Source: Ciona intestinalis
Lineage: Eukaryota > Chordata > Ascidiacea > Phlebobranchia > Cionidae
DNA length: 64,000 bases
Direction of reading: 5' to 3'
Assembly (NCBI RefSeq): GCF_000224145.3
Contig: NC_020166.2
Coordinates: 2,969,561 to 3,033,560 of the forward strand
Part shown: in pieces, positions 1-9,500 of the stretch
Numbering within the stretch: the stretch's first letter is position 1
How the letters are laid out: every line of letters begins with the position of its first letter
Notes under the pieces: generated by a model
What the model saw: the letters and a program-made list of their open reading frames with translations, nothing else
What the model was told of the DNA's origin: nothing
The model's database searches: none
Made by a program: the position numbers and the translations under genes

Positions 1-31
1 TGTGCTAAAGGTCTCCCCCCACCCTACTATA
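1..31. mobile_element. Truncated end of the abundant Ciona MITE (family A)
   Basis: The window opens inside the right end of the element (gtgctaaaggt, then CCCCACCCTACTAT). It lies in the first intron of the minus-strand gene whose exon 1 is at 111-246. Confidence 0.75.
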
Positions 32-110
32 ATAAACTTATTAGTCCAATCGCAAATCAAGAGACTACAGGTAGTTAATTGCATAAGAAAGATATAAATT
101 ATAAACAAAC

Positions 111-246
111 CTGGTTTTGAGCTGTTTTCCTTCAAACACACTTTGCAATCTTGATTATTGCATTGATCGAGCCCATACACGAAACTTGGGCTAAACTGGC
201 ATAGAAGGAGAACTATTACTGCAGCGTTATTGTGCGTGGGGCGCAT
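111..246 (-). CDS. First coding exon of a secreted or type I membrane protein (5' end only)
   Basis: On the minus strand an ATG at 246 opens 45 codons ending in a consensus donor (CCAG|GTTTGT, exon end at 111). The peptide starts MRPTHNNAAVIVLLLCQFSP and looks like a signal peptide with a hydrophobic AVIVLLLC core. It is followed by a short Cys cluster, DQCNNQDCKVCLKENSSKP, with spacing C-x4-C-x2-C. That spacing resembles the start of a PSI or integrin-beta N-terminal knot, but only the first exon lies in the window, so the family is a guess. The rest of the gene continues to the left of base 1. The signal peptide is seen, the secreted fate is inferred, and the integrin-beta idea is weak. Confidence 0.5.
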
Positions 247-1620
247 CGTTGTGACAGGAGAAACTGCTTCAGGGAGTCAGAACTTGAACTGGAAACAGCG
301 AGTCATTGAATTTTGACACCAGCTACTGCGGGCTTTTATGTTCGTTCAACTTAAACCAAAGCTACCTTTTTTACAGACGAACAAGTTTGCAAGCATTTTG
401 TCATTTTAAGTAGTTGTAAGGTACACACACGTAGGCTACTTTAGCGTAACTTCAATTTGTCACCTTTTCTAACTAACACAGTTTTATGTCTAAACTGTTG
501 CCTTCATTTCCCAAGTTTTTTAACATTTATACTTTCTCATAAAACATTTGTCTCAGCGGACTCATAGGAACTGTTTTTGGTCTCTCGCTTGGGGGTTACA
601 ATGATTTTCTCCCTTTTTGGCAAGTGCCAGCCGCTGCTTTGTTTCAAAGCGTTACTAGAGCGTGGACTGTTATCGCAGAAAACGATTACTACGCAGAGAT
701 TACTTACTTTCACATAAACATAAGTTTTAAAACTTTTACTCCAGGAGTTTTTACCCGAAGCTTGGTAACCACTGTCGTTTTCCTGCTAATTCTATTCTCT
801 TCCAAGTTTTACCATTACCTCTTCATAGCGGTTTGTAAACATGGCTAGGGACTCAAACAAGTACGGGACTTTTTTTCCGGCTACCTATTTAATGATAGAT
901 GAAAACAAAAGTTACATCATTATTCGGCAGTGTTCTCACTGTCCAATAAAGTGCGCGGTTACTATTGTGCTAAAATGTGGAGGTAAACTAATACATAATT
1001 TTTCAATGGCTAAATAAAGACATTAATAAGATGCCCGTAGTAAAAATTTCCCAGTTAGGTTTTGTTCCAAACAATTAGTTTCGACAGAGAAACTAAGATA
1101 TGTACAGGAAAAAATCAGACATGGGTCACTATTGCTAATATTAAAAATAATGCCGGTTGTAGGAGCTAGGGTTTAGCTCGAAAGCGGCTGCAGTTTTAGC
1201 CGTATAAGGAATAAGCGACTGATGTCTATAACTTAATTAATGCTCTCCACTTGATGAATATATACAGATGTATTGACGATAACGCAAATCATGAACGCTA
1301 GCCAGATTCCAACAATAACCAAAATAGAGCCAAATCAGCCAGGTTGCCAAAGAGTCAGATAGAGACCGAGCGAGAACCAGAGAGAGATTAAAAAACAGTT
1401 ATGTTCAGTCGCTAACAAATAGAACATTGTTAATAGCTGAACACATAATAACTAAATCTTAAACAGTTACGCTAAATTGCGATGCTAACAGAACCATGCA
1501 AGAACCTATACTGAAACGTAAACTAGAGAGACGGCGTTCGCATAACGAAGACAGGAGAAAGGCAATATATAAGCCAGTCAGACGGTGGCGCTAGACAGTC
1601 AGTAAAATAGTAATTGTTGG
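247..1620. other. Intergenic and promoter-side sequence, no gene seen
   Basis: This stretch lies upstream of the minus-strand exon at 111-246 and before the LINE insertion. Short open frames, for example at 624-848 (+), have no splice context, signal or recognisable similarity. I see no repeat family here. Confidence 0.5.
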
Positions 1621-2511
1621 AGTTAACACCGGTTTTACCGATACCAATATCCGATATCGCCAATCACTTAAACTCGCTATCGCTACCAAGACTTAGCCAT
1701 GACGACGCTCTCAATCTTGAGCAACCTATAAGGGTAGAAGAAATACACTCAACTATAACGTCCATGCCTAATAATAAAACGCCCGGGAACGACGGACTCA
1801 CAGCAGAGTTTTACAAAACCTTTTGGCCGGATATTAAAGTATTCCTTATCGACTCGATTCGACGCACTGAAGCTAAAGGCATGTTGTCGAATTCCCAGAC
1901 CGAAGGCGTAATAACACTGATTCCGAAAGAAGGTAAAGATCCGTTGCTTGCGACAAATTACCGACCCATCACGCTCCTTAACGTTGATTACAAAATATTT
2001 TCNNNNNNNNNNNNNNNNNNNNNNNNNNNNNNNNNNNNNNNNNNNNNNNNNNNNNNNNNNNNNNNNNNNNNNNNNNNNNNNNNNNNNNNNNNNNNNNNNN
2101 NNNNNNNNNNNNNNNNNNNNNNNNNNNATTGTCCAAAAGTTAGACTATTGGTATAAAGTTGAAAACTGGATTTGCGCAAGGGTCCGTAGACCATTTTGCT
2201 TTCACGTAAAGCACTTTTTATTTGGTGTTAATGATGTTCTTGTAAACTGCTTATTGTTGTGTGCTCGATTTTGTAGTTATCGATGTAGAGTGCAGGAGAA
2301 AATTCCCGTAGTAAAAGTTTTTGTTCATGAAGTGGAAAGGATCCAAGCCACTGAATACCAAATCGCCAAACTACGTGGTCTTACTTCCACACATTTTGTG
2401 AAATGGAATGCAGCCGTTTGTTAATGTTGTTACTGCAACCGTACTGTTGTTCGCGTAATTTTTATTGCAATAAAAAAAAAGAAAAAAAAAAAAAAGTTAA
2501 CACCGGTTTTA
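1621..2511 (+). mobile_element. 5'-truncated L1-type LINE with target-site duplication
   Basis: The segment 1638-2494 is flanked by an identical 17-bp direct repeat (AGTTAACACCGGTTTTA at 1621-1637 and 2495-2511) and ends in an A-rich tail at 2472-2494. Both are hallmarks of target-primed reverse transcription. The left part reads as the N-terminal reverse transcriptase region of an L1/Tx1-like ORF2, with motifs NNKTPGNDGLTAEFY, ITLIPKEGKDP and NYRPITLLNVDYKIF. After the N run at 2003-2127 a different frame carries the ORF2 C-terminus (CARFCSYRCRVQEKIP). An intact element would need about 2 kb between these points, so either the copy is internally deleted or the gap size is nominal. It is 5' truncated and non-functional as seen. 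Confidence 0.85.
2003..2127. other. Assembly gap (125 N) inside the LINE
   Basis: Run of N; the true length is unknown. The missing LINE segment suggests it may be underestimated. Confidence 0.95.
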
Positions 2512-2823
2512 AATTATACATGTATTTTGGTTTTTGAAGGATTGGGCAACATGTGCTTAGGCGTACAAACAGTCTTATACCAGCAAAAAAAAACTGGGGA
2601 AGAAACGCACAGGGTAATGTAAATAATCATGGTTTATTAGAATTACTGTGTATACAACTCATGACACACACATAACAAAGTACTGAAGACCAGATAATGT
2701 ATTAACTTCCTATCAGATATTCTTTTCCAAATGCCCATCAACAGTAGGATTACCTAAAAAATACAATAGATAAGTTACTATCAAACCCAAAAGCTAATGT
2801 TTAGTATGGAGTTATATGTTATC

Positions 2824-2894
2824 AAGTCAGAAAAAAAGCCGCTGTTTATCGTTCATGAATAATCAGGCGGTAATTCCATTTTTCATCATTCTTT
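2824..2894 (-). ncRNA. Box C/D snoRNA, SNORD65/snR77-like, copy 5
   Basis: Near-identical to the copy at 5219-5288. It lies in the last intron of the host, together with a MITE copy at 3097-3300. Confidence 0.82.
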
Positions 2895-3096
2895 TGTTAA
2901 TACTTAGTTATGGATGCAGTAATCAAAAGAAATTACTATAAACATATTTGTTCCACTAATTACATCCAAATAACTACTTTGCAAAGATGTGTTACAAATA
3001 TTTGGAAACAAGAAAAAATTCAAGTTATAAAAAAAAGAATTTGAAATGCATGGTTTATTAGTCGTAAGTACTTATTACCTTCATCTCTTGATTATA

Positions 3097-3300
3097 TATA
3101 TTGTGAGGTGGGGGAGGACAGGGAAACCTTTTTTTCAATCTAGTTTCTTGCACCATTTGGCAATTAACAAAACATTCAAAGAAATATAAAAGACATCTTC
3201 ATGACTTCCATAGCATCGACCGTTGTTAATTGTTTAAAACACCATTAGGATATTTGGATGTTGGGCTAAAGGTGTCCCATCTTCCCCTACCATACTATAT
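3097..3300. mobile_element. MITE family A copy in the last snoRNA-host intron
   Basis: Left end gaggtgggggagg and right end gtgtcccatcttcccctacc form the family's inverted termini, with the typical core between them. Confidence 0.75.
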
Positions 3301-3500
3301 ATTATAACTACTTTTTTTAAATTAACAATTTTTTTAGATAAACTAAGCTCCTAAATTAAAGTTTTCTTACCAATAAAAAGTCAGAGCACTGAAGTCCAAA
3401 GGTGACTGTTGCAACATCAAACCTGAAAAGATTTAAACATTAGTAAACTTTATTTTAATTGAAGGCATGTTGTGATTAGTTACATAACTTTTAATCTTAA

Positions 3501-3570
3501 AAGTCAGAAAAAAAGCCGCTGTTTATCGTTCATGAATAATCAGGCGGTAATTCCATTTTTCATCATTCTT
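3501..3570 (-). ncRNA. Box C/D snoRNA, SNORD65/snR77-like, copy 4
   Basis: Near-identical to the copy at 5219-5288. It lies in the intron between exons 3857-3899 and 3371-3422. Confidence 0.82.
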
Positions 3571-3980
3571 GAACAATATCTTATAAAATAAAAACTTTTA
3601 AACAAACTTATCTAAAAATTAACAACCAAAGTTAGATAGCACTTTATCAGCAACAACAAAGTGCCGAGTGCGTACACCATATATTTCTTTAAAAATTACA
3701 AGGTTTTAAAAAAGGAATAGAACTGACAATTTTGATTCAATAAAAATTTTAATTCCATTAGTATTTTCAACTAAAAAATCTGCAGACCATTAAAGTGTAC
3801 GGTATTTTTTCTATAATATTATGGAATATGTTTAATGAAAAAAAAGCAATGCTTACCATGGTCAAAATGCGGAACGCAGTTTGTTGCAGATTGTCGAATC
3901 TACAAAATACAATTTTCTATATAAAGCACATAGGGAATTTTATATTCATAGTTACACTACCATTATTTTAGGTTATAGAA

Positions 3981-4049
3981 AAGTCAGAAAAAAAGCCGCT
4001 GTTTATCGTTCATGAATATCAGGCGGTAATTCCATTTTTCATCATTCTT
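3981..4049 (-). ncRNA. Box C/D snoRNA, SNORD65/snR77-like, copy 3
   Basis: Near-identical to the copy at 5219-5288, one base shorter between C' and D'. It lies in the intron between exons 4569-4608 and 3857-3899. Confidence 0.82.
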
Positions 4050-4673
4050 TTGTAAATAATTATTAATTAATAAATACATTTAAACAAAATGTACTACAGT
4101 GCCAAATGAGGAACAGTTCTCACAAATGACGATAAATACTCATGATTTAATAACAATACAAATTACAGGATCTCATAATTTTGAACTCCTACAGCATTGC
4201 ACGTACAGAGGAACTACAAGTCTACAACACTGTCACAAGTCCCTAATAAAACTACGGTTGCATACATTTTGGTTACTTCGACCAGAAATGTTACGCAGCC
4301 ACTCAAAATGGCTTTTGAATTATCAAAATAACCAAAATATCTGCAACTGCGTAATGGTTCTTAACTAATTAAAAATGATTTGAGGCGTTGGACCAAAAAA
4401 ATGTTTGTTAAACTCACATGGCCATTTGACATCTATTGGACGAGGTCGTATAGTGTTTTTGGTCAAAATAAACAAAATACCTGCTACCGCTTGCAACACT
4501 TAGTTTTATTAAAGACCCCACTGTTACTAACAAAACCTTAATATACTAAAAAGTAACAAGATGCTTACCATAATAAAATGCAGGGCAGTCAAGTTTGACG
4601 CATCAGAACTGCAAAAAAAACTTCTATTAGAACAATAACATGATACGGTTAGAGAACAATATGATAATTAGTA

Positions 4674-4742
4674 AAGTCAGAAAAAAAGCCGCAGTTTATC
4701 ATTCATTATACATCAGGCGGTAATTCCATTTTTCATCATTCT
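4674..4742 (-). ncRNA. Box C/D snoRNA, SNORD65/snR77-like, copy 2
   Basis: This copy has the same boxes and 18S guide as the copy at 5219-5288, in the intron between exons 4818-4856 and 4569-4608. It is the most divergent copy: the segment between C' and D' differs (plus strand cattcattatacatcagg). Boxes C, D', D and the guide are intact, as expected if only the guide is under selection. Confidence 0.8.
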
Positions 4743-5103
4743 AAAACTGTAATTAATCAACGATTCGGTGAAATACTTTTACATACTTTGTACTTAATAA
4801 CGAAGTATATAACTCACCTACTGTAAAATCACAATAACAGTGAATGCTACTTCCACCTGAAAAACAGTAGAATTAAAACGACAAAAAGACTAAATTAACA
4901 AATGTAAATATACTCACTTGGAAAGAACATAACAGAGAGCATAAATTTAAAGTCTTATTATCTTTTTTTTACACATTTAATGTTTATTATATATAATCTG
5001 CACTAATACAAAAAAGTACAACAACATGGAAGAGAAAAAGTTTATTTTCTTTGATTTTTCTCGTTACTGCCTCAAAAGAGACTCCACCACTCGTCCAGCT
5101 GCA

Positions 5104-5856
5104 TTAATCCAACTGAAAGAAAAGATAATACCTTGTAAAACAGGAAAGAGGCATTTAGGAAAATACTTCATCACTAATGAGCAAGATTTTTCTTTACAGA
5201 TAGTTAGATGTTATCAAAAAGTCAGAAAAAAAGCCGCTGTTTATCGTTCATGAATAATCAGGCGGTAATTCCATTTTTCATCATTCTTTTGTAAATACAT
5301 AAGTTATAATGTTGCATTCAATGATAAAAAACGTATGAATAATATTATACAGATTTTCTGGTATGACCTACAATGCGCACACTAAGCCACATAAAACTTC
5401 TTACAATTACCAAACACAGTATCTTTTATAATTAATCAGTACATTAGCAATGCTGTGGTTTTGAAATCGGAATATTGGGTATATAAATGATATTATAACA
5501 TGCAAAGGCATACAACATACCTTTTGGAATCCAATGTCCTTAGCGAATTCGCGGAAACATTGACGGGAGATGTTTAATCCATATTTTCTAATGAGACCGT
5601 GCTTATTTCCGGTGATTCGGCTAAAAACATTAACAACTTAAATACTAATCAGTATATAAAACCAAAAATCTCAAAGAAAAATTTGCGGGCTAATAAACAC
5701 TGTATATTAAGGTCAAACGACATTATAAATTGAAACTTTCGCCTAAATAACAAAATATAATAATAGACGGATGTCAAAACTTATTTAAACTTACCAGAAT
5801 CGGGATCCACGGCCGTATTTCCTCGGATGAGAATGCCAGATATTTTGATGACCCAT
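5104..5856 (-). CDS. RPS29: 40S ribosomal protein S29 (uS14), 56 aa, three coding exons
   Basis: Minus-strand coding exons are 5795-5856, 5521-5620 and 5104-5112 (last codons Leu-Asp-stop), all joined at GT/AG sites in frame. The protein starts [20 protein letters not shown], contains [17 protein letters not shown] and ends [10 protein letters not shown]. It is 56 aa, the same length as human RPS29. The protein is a small-subunit head protein near the decoding site. Of the four zinc cysteines of the family (21, 24, 39, 42 in human), only C21 and C42 are kept; 24 is Thr and 39 is Ser. AATAAA on the minus strand at 5041-5046 could end a short mRNA. A donor at 4918 (CCAA|GTGAGT) would extend exon 3 into a chain of non-coding exons that carries snoRNAs. 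A pyrimidine-rich stretch in the 5' UTR (about 5875-5885) fits a TOP mRNA. Confidence 0.95.
5219..5288 (-). ncRNA. Box C/D snoRNA, SNORD65/snR77-like, copy 1 (RPS29 intron 2)
   Basis: On the minus strand: box C ATGATGA, guide GGAATTACCGC directly before an internal D' box CTGA, a C'-like TCATGAACG, and terminal box D CTGA. The guide is complementary to the universally conserved 18S sequence GCGGUAAUUCC (530 loop). By the D'+5 rule it targets the U after GCGG, equivalent to yeast U578 and human U627, the known snR77/SNORD65 site. The copy lies between RPS29 exons 2 and 3. Confidence 0.85.
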
Positions 5857-6588
5857 CTTAGTAACAGCTTGAGTGTCGAAAAGAAATTTTAAACCGAATT
5901 GGCTTGTGGGTAAAATCGGACAAACACGAGGTGACGCACAAGCGTTTATTGTTTAGGGGAATTTAAATGACAGGAGAACAGTTTACGTAACTGGCAGCTT
6001 ATTACTACGAATATGGACGTAAAAATATGTCAAACAATATTACCACGAATAGGATGTAGCGATAACCTAAACTTTACGATTTTGATAAACATTCTCAAAC
6101 GTTTGTTGTTACGTGCCGATATAGTATGTGATATGACACTGTGGCTGTAGCACACATATGTCTAACCACGAACAACCTATAATTGTTAAAGGTGTCTTAG
6201 TAATCTGTCCTATACCATGCGGGTCAAACATTTGTTGCAACACGGTGATGCCGTACCGTTTGATTGATTGGGCCTTAGAAACGCAAAAGCCCAAGTCACG
6301 ATGATGAAGTATACCAGTTATATAATCTGGTATTTTACGAATGACTAAAACATCAAAAATAGTCGCAATCTTAGGTAGAAGCTATAAGCTTTTGTGATGG
6401 GTTGCGCTTTAACTCGAAAGTCGAAAAAGAGAAACGCTTACATGGCGCAGCGAAGGGAATAAAAGCTTTATTGACGTCAATTAGAATTCCCTGCAACGGA
6501 TCGCCGGGGGAGGTCTAGGGCGAAAGGGAAGTCTTATTCGTCGATGTTTGCAAACGCATACGCACCATAATTTGTCGAGTGCAGTAAT
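5857..6588. promoter_or_regulatory. Divergent promoter region shared by RPS29 and GULO
   Basis: RPS29 (minus) and GULO (plus) start codons face away from each other across 732 bases with no other gene, so both promoters must lie here or overlap. No TATA box or specific operator can be assigned by eye. Confidence 0.5.
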
Positions 6589-9500
6589 ATGACAAGTTTT
6601 GATATCAGCCAGGGCAAGTCGGGTTACCGGTTCTATAATTGGTCAAAAACCTATTCTGCTTCGCCGGAGTTGTATTTTGAACCAAGATCCGATAATGAAC
6701 TGAGAAATATTTTATCTAGGGCGAAAGAAAACAAAAAAACAGTAAGTGATCCAAATTAATTAAGCATATGTTTTATGAAAGCCTATATTGGACCAAAGAA
6801 AGGCATTTCTAAGAACTTAGTATTGAACATAATCACGTCCCGACTATCATTAGCACGATTAATCGTTTAAATTCCCACGCGCACGTGACATTTTTAACGT
6901 TAACGGACAGTATTATAGTAGGTACGGGTAAAATGGGTAATATTTTAATTCTCGTTTCTAATCTTATTTGGTGACGATCAAAAAATTACATAACCGTATC
7001 TTCACTAGTCACTCCTCTAATTGAAAGATGTTAATTGCTTTCATAAAGACAATGAAGAAATATAGGATTTAGCTGTAATTATATCCCATCTTACCCCACA
7101 GTACAATGAACTAGTATGCGACCAATAACACTGTAATACCAATGTTAAGCCTTAATAAATATCATCATTTTGAACACATTTCATAGTATAGGATATAGTT
7201 CTTTAATAATTTCTTTTTTTTAGGTAAAAATCGTTGGCGGTGGATTATCTCCTTCAGACATTGCATGTACAAATGACTTCATGATCTCACTGAAACATTT
7301 GAACAGAGTTTTGGACGTTGATGCCAAGAGATGTACAGTAACTGTTGAAGCAGGTCTGAAATTAAACATTTTGTTCAAATGCACATTATATTACCTGCAA
7401 ACAAATTCATTTTTAAGCCATTTAAAAATTGAAAAAAATACCCTATATTATCTACTGTTAATTAAAAAAGTAACATGAAATTTTTCATTCAGGTGTTACT
7501 ATAAATGAATTAAATGAAAACATTCTTCCGTCACATGGTTTATCTCTTATTAATTTGGGATCCGTATCCGGTCAGACAGTTGGAGGTATTATAGGAACTG
7601 GGACCCATGGGTCAGGAGAAAAATTTGGCTCTTTTGCAACTCATGTGTTAGAGCTGGTTCTTATGAAAGCAGATGGTAAATTGCATTAAAAATTACATTT
7701 GATACATTTCATGTATATATATATTAAATTAAGCATGTTAAAATCTGAAGTTGTTTGGTAACAAACTGATTTTTAACTGCTTTTACTGCAGCATTCATTT
7801 CAATTATATTTTGTATAACAATTAAATAAAGGTTATTTTAATTTATCATAGTTGTGACATTGACAATTGACATATATATGTATATATATATATATATATA
7901 TATAGGCTGTTATGTTTCCATTGAACCTGCCTAGAAAATTGGTGTTTTATGCACGTAAATAGTAAATGCAGATTATTCTCAAAGTGTTTTACAACGTATC
8001 TTCTTGTTCTATTTTAGGTACCATTTTACGTTGCTCTCAACAAGAAAATGCAGAAATATTTTCTGCAGCTTGTTGCCATCTTGGGATTCTTGGAATCATT
8101 TTAAGTGTCAAGCTACAGGTACGACCTTAGTTTAGCTGCAGAATTAAAATATTAAATAAAAAAAAAATTAAATCCTAGTGTGGCCGGAAAACGACAGTCA
8201 TTTTAACACGGGTGTCCTGTTTTATACACCTTGTGCCCGTTTATAAATTACTAAAGTGTAACCTTGCTGTTAAGTGTCTTGCCTAAAGATGCATACACTC
8301 ACACCAATTGCAGCGATGTGACTTGAACCCATTACCTCTGGGTTAGAGGCAGGCGCGCAAAAAATTAATATTTAACTTTTACCCAGTGTGAAGCTGCATT
8401 TATGTTGCATGAGAAGAAAGCTTCATCAAAACTTGAAACAGTTCTCATAGATTTGAATGAACATGTCTCATCTGCCCAGCATTTTCAATTTGTGTGGTTC
8501 CCACATACTGGTAATATAGAGTTAATTATATATGCATATGCAGTAACTGTTTAATACTGTTAAATATAACTCTTTATCTTCTAATAAATGTCATAAGAGA
8601 CACACCCCCTTTTCTTATTGAATAAATATGTCTTGGTATGTGCGAGTAATGGGTTTGGACTTTGGGCATAACTGAGAGCATGTTAATAACCCATTTGTGG
8701 TTTGTATTCATACTATATGTGGGGTGTTTATCCACATAGTATATCAGCTGTACTCTATTACCCTTTTTGCATGGTAAAAAGTTAATGCGAATAGCGATCC
8801 ACATTAACTCGCCGTATGATAACTCACTAACCACATTATTTTGCATGGTTATTGGTTTATGTGCATATCAACATTGAGTTAGCTTTTTTAGCGCAATATT
8901 GTTAAATCTAGTTTATAAAATAAGTTTTGATACTTTATGGTGCTATTACCAACTAAAAACTGTAAAAATAATACCCGAAAAAAAGGCTCTTGAAAGTGAA
9001 ACTGTACTTCCACCATACTTTTCTTTACTCGCATAATGCGAGTAACAACCAACCTACAGCAGATGACACACTTATGAAGTTATGCGTGTTAACTTTGTTT
9101 TTGCGAGTAAATATGCGAGTACTTACGTGCATAAAAGTGACCATGCAAAAAGGGTAAAAAAGGGTATACATATACAACAAATAGATAAAAAAAAAAGGGT
9201 ATACATATACAACAAATAGATAAACCCTTTAGTTTATACACTACACAATAACATATATTATATAGTAAATCAATTGACTATTATATACAATATACTTTTA
9301 GTTTATTAAAATACTGGTAAAAACAAGGAACAATCAGGCATGACTTCAATATTATTATGTCTAATTAGGACATTAGCTTACTTTGTAGTCTATAACTTTA
9401 TTTTTAATTTCAACAGACAATGTGGTTACTATTGCCCGAAACAGAACCAGACGTTTAAAATTAGTTAAGAATAATTGGTTTAAAGACATCATTATTGGTC

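Larger units (their letters stand above)
2615..4918 (-). ncRNA. Non-coding 3' exons of the RPS29 transcript unit (snoRNA host)
   Basis: Downstream of the RPS29 stop, five short minus-strand exons with good splice sites can be read: 4818-4856, 4569-4608, 3857-3899, 3371-3422, and a terminal exon from 2753 to about 2615 with AATAAA at 2633-2638. They have no conserved reading frame. The 60-base intron next to the extended RPS29 exon 3 is empty. Each of the four introns between the later exons contains exactly one copy of the same box C/D snoRNA, and a fifth copy sits in the intron between RPS29 exons 2 and 3. The arrangement is that of a snoRNA host gene fused to a ribosomal protein gene. It could instead be a separate host RNA with its own promoter after the RPS29 poly(A) site. 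Confidence 0.7.

Noticed and set aside
624-848. 74-codon open frame (+)
   Set aside because: No signal, splice context, repeats or similarity. Length is within chance for this base composition.
4099-4368. 89-codon open frame (+) across the snoRNA host
   Set aside because: Antisense to the RPS29/snoRNA host unit and without recognisable features.
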